The notes under the pieces are model-generated. The model ran no database searches. It was not told where the DNA came from and saw only the letters and a program-made list of their open reading frames with translations. This document shows positions 49,960-59,675 of a stretch of DNA of 64,000 bases, piece by piece. Origin of the DNA: Pseudomonadota bacterium (GTDB taxonomy: Bacteria; Pseudomonadota; Alphaproteobacteria; Rhodospirillales; Magnetospirillaceae); NCBI GenBank assembly GCA_023426365.1, contig JAFAAW010000001.1, positions 1-64,000 of the forward strand. The letters are read 5' to 3'. A program made the position numbers and the translations under genes. Every line of letters begins with the position of its first letter. Positions within the stretch are counted from its first letter, which is position 1.

Positions 49960-50624
49960 GGGTGCTGGTGGTCGAGGACGAGCCGCAACTGTCGTTGCGG
50001 GTGGAACAGGCGCTGGAAGCCGCCGGCTTCGCGGTGGACGTCGCCTTCGACGGCGAGGAAGCCTGGTTCCTGGGCGATACCGAACCCTATGACGCGGTGG
50101 TGCTGGATCTGGGCCTGCCGCGGCTGGACGGCGTTTCCGTGCTGCGACGCTGGCGCGAGGCCGGGCGCGCGGTTCCCGTCCTGGTACTGACCGCCCGCTC
50201 GCGCTGGGCGGAAAAGGCCCAGGCCTTCGATGCCGGCGCCGACGATTACCTGACCAAGCCGTTCGAGATGGACGAAGTGGTCTATCGCATCCGCGCGCTG
50301 ATCCGCCGCGCCGCCGGCCATGCCAGCCCCGAGATCGTGTGTGGGCCGCTGCGCATCGACACCGGCTCCGCCCGCGTATGGGTGGACGGCCAGCCGGTCG
50401 CGCTGACGGCGCAGGAATTCCGCATCCTGTCCTATCTGGCCCATCACCAGGGCCGGGTGGTGGGGCGCGGCGAACTGGTCGAACACGTCTATGACCGCGA
50501 CGATGACCGCGATTCCAACGTGCTCGACGTGCTGATCGGCCGTATCCGCAAGAAGCTGAAGGCCGACGTGCTGCACACCCTGCGCGGCCAGGGCTGGCGG
50601 TTGGACGCGCCGGCCGATGGCTGA
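49956..50624 (+). CDS. OmpR/PhoB-family response regulator
   Basis: The 222-residue protein has a receiver domain (1-115, acceptor D51 in AVVLDLGLPRLDG, lysine in LTKPFEMDE) and a winged-helix DNA-binding domain (about 127-219, VALTAQEFRILSYLAHHQGR). It resembles QseB/PmrA/FeuP-like regulators. It overlaps the PepSY gene by four bases and the kinase gene by eight bases. The tight overlap shows a single translationally coupled operon. Confidence 0.95.
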   Translation: MRVLVVEDEPQLSLRVEQALEAAGFAVDVAFDGEEAWFLGDTEPYDAVVLDLGLPRLDGVSVLRRWREAGRAVPVLVLTARSRWAEKAQAFDAGADDYLTKPFEMDEVVYRIRALIRRAAGHASPEIVCGPLRIDTGSARVWVDGQPVALTAQEFRILSYLAHHQGRVVGRGELVEHVYDRDDDRDSNVLDVLIGRIRKKLKADVLHTLRGQGWRLDAPADG

Positions 50625-51957
50625 ACGCCCCCCCATGTCGCTGCGGCGGCGGCTGATCGTCGCCGCCCTTTTGTGGCTGGCGCTGGCGCTGGCGGCCAGC
50701 GGCACGGTGCTGCGCGTGGCATTCGAGAACAGCATCGAGCGGACCTTTCAGTTGCGGCTGGTGACCGCCGTGCGCGGGCTGGCGGCGGCGCTGGAAATCG
50801 ATTCCGGCGGCAAGCCGGTGCTGACCCGCGCGCTGGGCGACCCGCGCTTCGACCAGCCCTTCGCCGGCTGGTACTGGCAGGTGGCCGACGAGGACGGCAG
50901 CGTGCTGCTGCGCTCGCGCTCGCTGTGGGATACCGCCCTGCCGGTGATGGATTCGCCAGAGCCGGGCGCGGTGGTGTTCGGCCGTGCCGCCGGGCCGCAG
51001 GGGCAGACCCTGCTGACCGCCGAACGCGACCTGACCTATCCGGGCCGCGAGCGCCCGCTGCACGTCCAGGTCGCCGCGTCACGCCACGACGTGGACCGCG
51101 AACTGCAAACCTTCGACCGGCTGCTGCTGGTGTCGTTCGTGCTGCTGGCGGCCGGGCTGGCGGGGGCCATGGCGGTTCAGGTGGGCTATGGCCTCAGGCC
51201 GCTCAAGCGGCTGACCGCGGAACTGGCGGGCCTGCGCCGCCGCGCCGGCGGCCGCCTGTCGGGCGGATATCCGGCCGAAATCGCGCCCCTGGCCGACGCC
51301 ATGAACGCCGTGCTGGACCACGACGCCGAACTGGTAAACCGTGCCCGCACCCATGTGGGCAACCTGGCCCATGGGCTGAAAACCCCGCTTTCGGTGATGC
51401 GGGCGGAACTGTCTTCGGGCCAGCCGCATCCATCCGTGCTGGCCGATCAGGTGGAGCGCATGGTGCGGCTGGTGGAACATCACCTAACCCGCGCCCGCGC
51501 CGAAGCCTCCTCCGCCCGCGCGCTGGGGGCGACCGCCCCGGTGGCCGAGGTAGTGGCCGAGATCGCCGCCATGCTGGCCAAGATCCATGCCGGGCGCAGC
51601 CTGACCCTGAGCAATGATTGCGGCTCCGACATCCGTTTCGCCGGCGACCGCGAGGATCTGGCGGAGATGGTCGGCAACCTGATGGAAAACGCCTGCAAAT
51701 GGGCGCGCACGCAGGTGCGGGTGTCGGCCCGCGACGGCGCGGAACTGGTCCTGATGGTGGAGGACGATGGCCAGGGCCTGGACGAGGAAGACCGCATCCA
51801 CGCCACCCGGCGCGGCGCCCGCCTGGATGAAAACGCCCCTGGCCACGGCCTGGGATTGTCCATCGTGCGTGATCTCGCCGAATTGTATGGCGGCCGGCTG
51901 GAACTGGATGCCTCGCCGCTGGGGGGCTTGGCCGCACGGCTGATTTTCCGCCGTTAG
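50617..51957 (+). CDS. Two-component sensor histidine kinase
   Basis: The 446-residue kinase has two membrane segments (about 10-32 and 168-190) enclosing a periplasmic sensor of about 135 residues, a short HAMP-like stretch, a dimerisation domain with phospho-acceptor H252 (VGNLAHGLKTPLSVM) and a catalytic ATPase domain with N, G1 (DDGQGLDEED) and G2 (GHGLGLSIV) boxes. It is the partner of the preceding regulator. With the PepSY protein this resembles a FeuPQ/PhoPQ-like envelope or metal-ion sensing system; the signal is unknown. Its TAG stop codon is the first part of repeat copy C. Confidence 0.94.
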   Translation: MAERPPMSLRRRLIVAALLWLALALAASGTVLRVAFENSIERTFQLRLVTAVRGLAAALEIDSGGKPVLTRALGDPRFDQPFAGWYWQVADEDGSVLLRSRSLWDTALPVMDSPEPGAVVFGRAAGPQGQTLLTAERDLTYPGRERPLHVQVAASRHDVDRELQTFDRLLLVSFVLLAAGLAGAMAVQVGYGLRPLKRLTAELAGLRRRAGGRLSGGYPAEIAPLADAMNAVLDHDAELVNRARTHVGNLAHGLKTPLSVMRAELSSGQPHPSVLADQVERMVRLVEHHLTRARAEASSARALGATAPVAEVVAEIAAMLAKIHAGRSLTLSNDCGSDIRFAGDREDLAEMVGNLMENACKWARTQVRVSARDGAELVLMVEDDGQGLDEEDRIHATRRGARLDENAPGHGLGLSIVRDLAELYGGRLELDASPLGGLAARLIFRR

Positions 51958-52110
51958 ACCGTGATGCCCAAAATGTGCATCACGGTCTACCGCATATAAA
52001 TTTTGCCCTCGCCGGCGCCGCCTCCGGCGGCTTGGCCGCGCCCGCAAAGGGCGCCAGCGCAACGCGCCTCATAGTTAAGGCGCGTTGCTATAGGCCTCGC
52101 AAACGCGCGC
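51955..52110 (+). repeat. Dispersed three-hairpin repeat, copy C
   Basis: It begins TTAGACCGTGATGC; the next perfect complementary arm GCATCACGGTCTA makes a 13-bp stem with a nine-base loop. It then has GCCCTCGCCGGCGCCGCC and CAACGCGCC / GGCGCGTTG arms and ends GCTATAGG. The TAG at 51955-51957 is the kinase stop codon. Between here and the chemoreceptor start (52111-52222) I see only an AT-rich stretch with a possible promoter. Confidence 0.85.
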
Positions 52111-52222
52111 CCCGCTTTTTTCATATCAGCGAAAACTTCTTTAGAAAATTGTCGTTTGTCGAAAATGCGAAACGGCCATTAAGCTCTGTTATATGCGAGG
52201 CATTGCAGACAGGGACTTGGAT

Positions 52223-54232
52223 ATGCCGTCCATCGCTTCCGAAATCCGCCTGACATTCGCCGCCGTCATTGTCGGCGCGCTGGCGCTGGGCGGGGTTTCG
52301 TCGTGGTTTGTCCACCATCCCTGGCCCCTGCTTGCCGCTGTCGCTCTGGCGGCCGTGGTCGTCGCCCTGGCGGTGCGGCTGACCGCCCGCCTGCGCCACA
52401 GCCTGAACACGCTTGCCAAACCGCTGGCGGCGCTGGCCGACGGCGCCATCGCCCCTTCCCTGCCCGTCCTGCCCGCGCATCACGAGGCGGCCGGCGTGGT
52501 GGACGCCATCCGCCGGCTGCTCCCCCGGCAATTGCGCGCTGCCCGCACCGATGCCGCCTTCCATGGCGGCGGCACCCCGCGCCTGGTGCTGGCCGAGGAC
52601 GGCATCGCCTTGGCCAATCAGGCCGCTTCGGACCTGTTGGGCGAGGATGCCCCCGCTTTCGCAGCCGCGCTGGCGCAATGGCGGGATGACGGTGCCGACG
52701 GCGTCATGACCTTTGCCGGCCGCACGCTCGCGCCGGCGGTCGCCGGCCTTGCCGCGCCGGACGGCACCGGGCTTGGCGTCGCGGTGGAATTGACCGACCT
52801 GACCGCTCAGGTGCGCCTGACCGCCGAGGTGGAGGCCGTGGTCGAACGCGCGGCCAAGGGCGACCTGTCCCAACGCGTCGCCCTGGAGGGGCGCCACGGT
52901 GTGGCCCTGACCCTGGCCACCGCCGTCAACAACCTGCTGGGGGCCATCGCCGGCGTCCTGGACGATCTGGCCGCCCAGTTGGAAGGTCTGGCCACCGGCG
53001 ACCTCACCCGGCGCATCGACGGTTTGTACGAAGGCGTGTTCGCCCGCCTGAAGGGCGATTTCAACGGCACCGCCGTCAAGCTGGCCACGGTGGTCAAGCA
53101 GATCGGCACCGCCGCCGAGCAGTTGAACGGCATTGCCGGCGAAGTCACCGCTTCCTCGCTGGAACTGTCCGAACGCAGCGAAAAGCACGCCGCCAGCCTG
53201 GAAGAAGCCGCCGCCGCGCTGGAGGAACTGACCGCCACCGTGCGCCAGAACGCCGCCAATGCGCAGCAGGCCAACGTGTTCGCCGCCCAGGCGCGCGACA
53301 CCGCCGCCGCCAGCGGCACCGTGGTGACCGACGCCATCGCCGCCATGGGCCGCATCGAGACCTCATCCGGCAAGATCAGCGCCATCGTCGGCATGATCGA
53401 GGAAATCGCCTTCCAGACCAACCTGCTGGCGCTGAACGCGGCGGTCGAGGCGGCACGGGCCGGCGACGCCGGCAAGGGCTTCGCCGTGGTGGCCCAGGAG
53501 GTGCGCAATCTGGCGCAGCGTTCGGCGGACGCGTCCAAGGAGATCAAGGGCCTGATCTCGGCTTCCGGCCACGAGGTCGCCTCGGGCGCCCAACTGGTCA
53601 AGAAGGCCGGCAACGCGCTGGAACAGATCACCGGCGCGATCCACTCGGTTGCCGCCATCGTCGAGGAAATCGCCGCCGCCACCCGCGAGCAAAGCACCGG
53701 CATCGAACAGGTCACCACCACCATCACCGAGGTGGACCAGGCCACCCAGCAGAACGCCGCCCTGGTCGAGGAAAGCGCCGCCACCGCCCAGGCGCTGGAG
53801 CAGCAGGCCAACGGCCTGCGCGACCAGATGGCCTTCTTCCTGCTGGAGCCGGCCCAGGCCCACGGCGTCGCCCGCCACGCGGCACTGGTGCTGGGCACCA
53901 AGATCGATCACGTGGTGTTCCGCCAGAACGTGCTCGACACCATCGCCGGCAAGAACAACCTGACGGCGGAAAAGCTGCCCGACCACCATTGCTGCCGTCT
54001 GGGCAAGTGGTACGACAGCGTGCAGGAGCCGGTGGTCAAGAACAGCCGGTGGTACGGCGCGCTGCTGGACCCGCACCAGCGGGTGCACGAGGCCGGCAAG
54101 ACCGCCCTTGCCTGCCATGCCCGGGGCAACGCCGCCGGCCGCCAGCAGGCGGTCGAGGCGCTGCAGGGTGCCTCGGGCCAGGTGCTGGACATCCTCGACG
54201 CCCTGGCCCGCGACATTCGCGAAAGCCATTAG
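52223..54232 (+). CDS. Methyl-accepting chemotaxis protein with C-terminal CZB zinc-binding domain
   Basis: The 669-residue chemoreceptor has two hydrophobic segments near the start (about residues 10-30 and 36-55), a PAS-like region (about 115-200), a HAMP-like stretch and a long coiled coil with the conserved hairpin tip (EIAFQTNLLALNAAVEAARA, DAGKGFAVVAQEVRNLAQRS). At the C-terminus is a CZB domain with KIDHVVFRQNVLDTIAG and HHCCRLGKWYDS, whose His/Cys bind zinc. CZB receptors can sense zinc or hypochlorite-type signals. ATG 52223 with AGGGA is preferred over ATG 52193. Confidence 0.93.
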   Translation: MPSIASEIRLTFAAVIVGALALGGVSSWFVHHPWPLLAAVALAAVVVALAVRLTARLRHSLNTLAKPLAALADGAIAPSLPVLPAHHEAAGVVDAIRRLLPRQLRAARTDAAFHGGGTPRLVLAEDGIALANQAASDLLGEDAPAFAAALAQWRDDGADGVMTFAGRTLAPAVAGLAAPDGTGLGVAVELTDLTAQVRLTAEVEAVVERAAKGDLSQRVALEGRHGVALTLATAVNNLLGAIAGVLDDLAAQLEGLATGDLTRRIDGLYEGVFARLKGDFNGTAVKLATVVKQIGTAAEQLNGIAGEVTASSLELSERSEKHAASLEEAAAALEELTATVRQNAANAQQANVFAAQARDTAAASGTVVTDAIAAMGRIETSSGKISAIVGMIEEIAFQTNLLALNAAVEAARAGDAGKGFAVVAQEVRNLAQRSADASKEIKGLISASGHEVASGAQLVKKAGNALEQITGAIHSVAAIVEEIAAATREQSTGIEQVTTTITEVDQATQQNAALVEESAATAQALEQQANGLRDQMAFFLLEPAQAHGVARHAALVLGTKIDHVVFRQNVLDTIAGKNNLTAEKLPDHHCCRLGKWYDSVQEPVVKNSRWYGALLDPHQRVHEAGKTALACHARGNAAGRQQAVEALQGASGQVLDILDALARDIRESH

Positions 54233-54245
54233 GGCGGCGCGGGCC

Positions 54246-54749
54246 TCAGGGGTGGTGCACCTCGCGCTCGACGCGGTCCAGGGCGTCAAGGACGGTCACG
54301 GTCTGCTGCTCGTCCAGGCCGCCATGACCGCTCCGCAACAGCTCGGCCACCGGACGGCCGCTGTCCCGCCCCACCAGCACGCCGTTGTCGCGGAGCAGGC
54401 TGGCCCGCGCCAGAGCGGCGGCGGTCTGGTGGCAGCCGCCGCATTTGCGATGGAACAGGTCCGGGGTGGACACCTGCTCGCCCAGCATGGCGATGATGGC
54501 GGCGATATGGTCGGGCGAATAGCCGCCATTATGCGTGCGCAGGAAGTCGGCCACGTCGCGGCCGCCGCGCTCCGACACCAGTCGCCCGTCCACCATGCGC
54601 AGCGACTGGCGGGCATAGGTGCCGGCATGGCCGTGGCAGGCGCCGCAGCGCTGATCCCATAATTGGTGCAGGTCCTCGGCGGCCGCTCCGCCGCACAGGG
54701 GCAACAGAAGGCTCAACGCCGCCGCCAGACGCCGCCCGTTCCCACTCAT
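54246..54749 (-). CDS. Diheme c-type cytochrome, periplasmic
   Basis: The 167-residue protein has a signal peptide (LAAALSLLLPLCGGAAA) and two heme-c sites, CGACH and CGGCH, about 67 residues apart. It is a short diheme or two-domain cytochrome c that would carry electrons in the periplasm. The ATG at 54749 has GGAGG five bases upstream. It is convergent to the chemoreceptor and divergent from the RidA gene. No partner oxidoreductase is adjacent. Confidence 0.85.
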   Translation of the reverse strand: MSGNGRRLAAALSLLLPLCGGAAAEDLHQLWDQRCGACHGHAGTYARQSLRMVDGRLVSERGGRDVADFLRTHNGGYSPDHIAAIIAMLGEQVSTPDLFHRKCGGCHQTAAALARASLLRDNGVLVGRDSGRPVAELLRSGHGGLDEQQTVTVLDALDRVEREVHHP

Positions 54750-54919
54750 CGCCGCCTCCGCTCTCGTCGTCTCAAGGCAATCATAACAAAGCGGCGGCCG
54801 CCTTGATCTTGGACGAATGGCGCACCCGCCCCGATCCCGGGGCCTGCCACAGCCGCCTCGACGGACGGGCGCCGGCGGTTTAGTCTGCCCCCTTCGCCAT
54901 TCAGACACAGGAGAACGCC

Positions 54920-55378
54920 ATGGGCGTGGAGCAGCGGCTCAAGGATCTGGGCATCACCCTGCCGGTGCCGGCAGCGGCGGTGGCCAATTACGTGCCCTAT
55001 GTGATCACCGGCAATCTGGTGTTCGTGTCGGGGCAGTTGCCGCTGGAGAACGGCAAGCCGGCCGTGCTGGGCAAGCTGGGCGCCGAGGTCGGCGTGGAAG
55101 ACGGCGTGCGCGCCGCGCGCCTGTGCGCGCTGGGCCTGCTGGCGCAGCTCAAGGCGGCCGTGGGCGACCTGGACCGGGTCACGCGGGTGGTCCGTCTGAC
55201 CGCGTTTGTCGCCAGCACGCCCGATTTCACCGATCAGCCCAAGGTGGTCAACGGCGCTTCCGACCTGATGGTGGAGGTTCTGGGCGATGCCGGCCGCCAT
55301 GCCCGCGTGGCGGTGGGCGCACCCTCGCTTCCGCTCAACGTCGCGGTCGAGATCGAGGGCGTCTTCGAGTTCGCCTGA
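54920..55378 (+). CDS. RidA/YjgF family protein
   Basis: The 152-residue protein resembles the longer RidA subgroup. It starts MGVEQRLKDLGITLPVPAAA and contains VANYVPYVITGNLVFVSGQL and RLTAFVASTPDFTDQPKVVN, with PSLPLNVAVEIEGVFEF at the end. RidA proteins hydrolyse reactive enamine intermediates; the arginine found in active RidA is not obvious here, so this may be a subgroup with another role. A GGAG site precedes the ATG. Confidence 0.88.
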   Translation: MGVEQRLKDLGITLPVPAAAVANYVPYVITGNLVFVSGQLPLENGKPAVLGKLGAEVGVEDGVRAARLCALGLLAQLKAAVGDLDRVTRVVRLTAFVASTPDFTDQPKVVNGASDLMVEVLGDAGRHARVAVGAPSLPLNVAVEIEGVFEFA

Positions 55379-55395
55379 CGGCAAGCGCCGGGAAC

Positions 55396-55426
55396 GATAA
55401 GGGCGGCCGAACCGGCCGCCCTTATC
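55396..55426. terminator. Bidirectional terminator between the RidA and diguanylate cyclase genes
   Basis: GATAAGGGCGGCCG and CGGCCGCCCTTATC form a perfect 14-bp stem with an AAC loop between convergent genes. Confidence 0.75.
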
Positions 55427-55450
55427 CGTTTCTCCGCCTGGGACGGCAGG

Positions 55451-56638
55451 TCATGCCACCGTCTCGCCGTGGGCGATCAACTGGTCGCCCAGGCCGATCA
55501 CGCGGTCCTTGCCGCTTTGCTTGGCCATGTACATGCGCTGGTCGGCCTTTTCCACCAGCTCGGTCCATTGCTCGCACCCGTCCATCATGCGCTCGGCAAT
55601 GCCGACCGAGGCGGTCAGCGGGCGTCCGTCGGGACGCAGGCCCAGCCCGGCCTCGCGCAGGCGGGCAATGGCGCTTTTCGCGCCCTCGGCGTCGGTGTTG
55701 GGCATCAGCGCCAGGAATTCCTCGCCGCCCCAGCGGACCAGGATGTCGCCACGGCGCAGCACGCGGCGCAACGCGGTCGAGGCCGAACGGAGCGCGTTGT
55801 CGCCCTCTTCATGGCCGTACTGGTCGTTGATGGACTTGAAATTGTCCAGATCGACGAAGGCCAGCGACAGCGGGGCATTGGCGCGCTGGGCGCCCAGGAA
55901 TTGCTGGATCACCATTTCCTCGCCCACGCGGCGGTTATAGGCCCGGGTCAGGCCGTCATGCGAGGATTGGTCCACCAACTGGCTCATGAAATGCAACTGG
56001 CTCATGCCCGACAGGGTCGCCACCGTCGCCAGCAGCAGCAAAAGCCACTGGGCGCCAAGGTGCGAGGCGAAGGGCAGCAACTGGTAGCCGAGAACGCCGG
56101 TCAGCAGATAGGCCAGCAACAGCGGCGTGGACAGCGCCACACCCTCGAAGAAGGTGATGGGGAACACCGACAGGCCGGCCACCATGACGAAGGGCAGGAA
56201 CGCATAGCCGGCGGCGATCACCTGCTGGGCCGGGTCGGTGATGGCGAACTGGGCCAGCAGCGGATGGCTGATCAGGAAGAAGACAGTGGGAATCGCCAAA
56301 AGCCACACCAATCCCCAACGGGCGACGGTAACACTGTCGGCACCGCGATAGGACAGGCACAGCAGGACGAAGGCGATGGAGGCCAGCACGCGCAGCGCCG
56401 CCAGATACATGCCCAGCGCCGCCTCGAAAATATAGAGATCGACCGGAATCCACAGCGGTGTCAGCACGGCGAAGGTTGCCGCCACCAGCCGCACGCGCGA
56501 CAGGATCAGCAACGAACGACGACGCTGAACGAAGGCCGACTGGCGTGTCGGCATCAAGAGATCGAAAATCTCGGCCATCGTCATCCCCGAAAAGACGATG
56601 CCCAGAATTCTTTTCAAGAAGTTCTTGATGAACTCCAC
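55451..56638 (-). CDS. Membrane-bound diguanylate cyclase (GGDEF)
   Basis: The 395-residue protein has six or so hydrophobic segments between about residues 45 and 215 and a GGDEF domain at the C-terminus. The active site reads GGEEF in VRWGGEEFL, and RRGD five residues before it is a product-inhibition (I-site) RxxD motif, so an active, feedback-inhibited cyclic-di-GMP synthase is likely. The start is uncertain; GTG 56638 (MEFIKNFLKRILG) with AAAAGGA upstream is used. It acts in the membrane and would influence motility versus attachment. Confidence 0.92.
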   Translation of the reverse strand: MEFIKNFLKRILGIVFSGMTMAEIFDLLMPTRQSAFVQRRRSLLILSRVRLVAATFAVLTPLWIPVDLYIFEAALGMYLAALRVLASIAFVLLCLSYRGADSVTVARWGLVWLLAIPTVFFLISHPLLAQFAITDPAQQVIAAGYAFLPFVMVAGLSVFPITFFEGVALSTPLLLAYLLTGVLGYQLLPFASHLGAQWLLLLLATVATLSGMSQLHFMSQLVDQSSHDGLTRAYNRRVGEEMVIQQFLGAQRANAPLSLAFVDLDNFKSINDQYGHEEGDNALRSASTALRRVLRRGDILVRWGGEEFLALMPNTDAEGAKSAIARLREAGLGLRPDGRPLTASVGIAERMMDGCEQWTELVEKADQRMYMAKQSGKDRVIGLGDQLIAHGETVA

Positions 56639-57092
56639 GTCGATCGTATCCTTTTCCCCCTTGCTCCGGGTGCAGACGGTACCCCCCGGCTGCATACCTT
56701 GCAAGCGCTTTGACGCCCAGATCCCCCCTGTTGCATGCCAGTTTCGCGCAGCGATGGCAACGACCGATCCGCGCGCCCGAAGCCGGATAGCGCGATAGGA
56801 AGGTATGCCACAGGCCCGTTTCCCGCACCGTCCCTGCCCGCATGGCCGGATTGGCACGAGTGTGGCGACAAGACGGGCCATCCGCCGGGCACGCCCCCGA
56901 CCTCCCCTGTCCGCGGTTACAGGAAATTGGTCATAGGGCGCGGGATGGCGTCACATTCGGGCAGGATTCGCAGCCATGGAACAGGTGAGCCGGGAACAGT
57001 TATGGAATAATTCCAAATATTAGAGAGCTTTAGACTATTGCGAAGTCACGCGCGGGCGAAGTAGACACGGGCTAAAGAGGGAGGATCGCCAC
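56639..57092. other. Divergent upstream region of diguanylate cyclase and paaK
   Basis: This 454-base stretch holds no convincing gene. It contains a TGGAATAATTCCA palindrome (57003-57015) near the paaK side and an AT-rich stretch with possible promoter elements. A TGGCACG-type sigma-54-like sequence occurs at 56852-56867 but is weak in its -12 part. Confidence 0.4.
57003..57015. promoter_or_regulatory. Palindromic putative operator upstream of paaK
   Basis: TGGAAT and ATTCCA arms around a single A form a perfect short inverted repeat 78 bases before the paaK start, in the most AT-rich part of the region. Confidence 0.35.
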
Positions 57093-58418
<1,326 letters not shown>

Positions 58419-58437
58419 GCCGGGGTTCTGTGCGACG

Positions 58438-58466
58438 ACGGCGGCGGAAATTGTTCCCGCCGCCGT
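58438..58466 (+). terminator. Hairpin downstream of paaK
   Basis: ACGGCGGCGG and CCGCCGCCGT arms form a 10-bp perfect stem about 20 bases after the stop codon. There is no T tail. Confidence 0.45.
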
Positions 58467-58526
58467 TACGCTTCGTTACCTTTCCGCCATTGACTCCGAA
58501 CACCGCGCGGAGCGAAGTGTGACCCC

Positions 58527-59675
58527 ATGCATAACGCCCGCATTGCCATCGTCGCCGCCGTGATCGCCGCCCTGGGCGGCGGCTGGTATCTCACTAGCCA
58601 ACGGGGCACCCCCGCCCCCGCCCCCCAGGCCGAGGCACGGCCACAGCCGGTGGTCACCCGCGCGGTCGAAGTCCGTCCCATGCCGGTGCTGGTCACCGCG
58701 GTGGGCAATGTGCAATCGCCCTCGGTGGTGGCCGTGCGCCCCCGCGTCGAGGGCGAGATCATCAAGGTCCACATCGTCGAAGGCCAGGAGGTGCAGGAAG
58801 GCGATCCGCTGTTTACCCTGGACTTCCGCGCCGCCGAGGCGGCGCGGAAGCAGGCCGAGGCCAGCCTGGCACGCGACCGCGCGCAACTGGACCGCGCCAA
58901 GCGCGACCTGGAGCGCTATACCATCCTGCTGCAATCGGGATCGGCCACCCGGCAGAAGGTGGAACAGCTCACCTCGGACGTGGGCGTGTACGAGGCCGCC
59001 ATCAAGGCCGATCTGGCCAATATCGAGAACGCCAAGCTGGCGCTGGACTTTGCCGCCATCCGCGCGCCCGTCGCCGGCCGCACCGGCACCATCAACGGCA
59101 AGTTGGGCGCCCTGGCCAAGCCGGGCGACAGCCTGCCCCTGGTCACCATCACCCAGTTGCGCCCCATCACGGTGGCCTTTGCCGTGGCCGAACAGCACCT
59201 GCCGCGCATCCGCGCCGCCATGGCCGCCGGCCCGCTGGAGGTGGGGGTGACGTCGGCCGCCGATCCCGACCTGAATGCGCTGGGGCGGCTGACCTTCGTG
59301 GACTCGGCCATCGACACGGCCACCGGCACCATTGCGCTGAAGGCCACCTTTGACAACCAGGACACCCGGCTGTGGCCCGGCCAGTACGTCAACGTGGCGC
59401 TGATGCTGGGCACCGAGGCCAAGGCCCTGACCGTGCCGGTCGAGGCGGTGCAGACCGGCCAAAACGGCCAGTACGTCTTCGTGGTCGGCCCCGATCAGTC
59501 CGCCGACATCCGCAACGTCGTCGTCGATCGCATCATCAACGGCGTCGCCGTGATCAAAAGCGGGCTGGGCGCCGATGACAAGGTCGTGATCGAAGGCCAG
59601 ATGAGGTTGGCGCCCGGCATCAAGGTGATGGAAAAGGGCGCCGCCCCGCAGCCCCAATCCCCGGCCAAGTCATGA
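58527..59675 (+). CDS. RND efflux periplasmic adaptor (membrane fusion protein)
   Basis: The 382-residue protein has one N-terminal membrane anchor (about 5-22), a lipoyl/HlyD-like domain (VVAVRPRVEGEIIKVHIVEG), a coiled-coil hairpin (AARKQAEASLARDRAQLDRA), and beta-barrel segments ending in VVIEGQMRLAPGIKV. It links an inner-membrane RND pump with an outer-membrane channel. It overlaps the pump gene by four bases (ATGA), so both are co-translated. The layout resembles MdtA. Confidence 0.95.
   Translation: MHNARIAIVAAVIAALGGGWYLTSQRGTPAPAPQAEARPQPVVTRAVEVRPMPVLVTAVGNVQSPSVVAVRPRVEGEIIKVHIVEGQEVQEGDPLFTLDFRAAEAARKQAEASLARDRAQLDRAKRDLERYTILLQSGSATRQKVEQLTSDVGVYEAAIKADLANIENAKLALDFAAIRAPVAGRTGTINGKLGALAKPGDSLPLVTITQLRPITVAFAVAEQHLPRIRAAMAAGPLEVGVTSAADPDLNALGRLTFVDSAIDTATGTIALKATFDNQDTRLWPGQYVNVALMLGTEAKALTVPVEAVQTGQNGQYVFVVGPDQSADIRNVVVDRIINGVAVIKSGLGADDKVVIEGQMRLAPGIKVMEKGAAPQPQSPAKS

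Noticed and set aside
56852..56867. TGGCACG-type sigma-54-like element upstream of paaK
   Set aside because: The -24 part is good, but the -12 part reads TGGCG instead of TTGCA and the site is about 225 bases from the gene.
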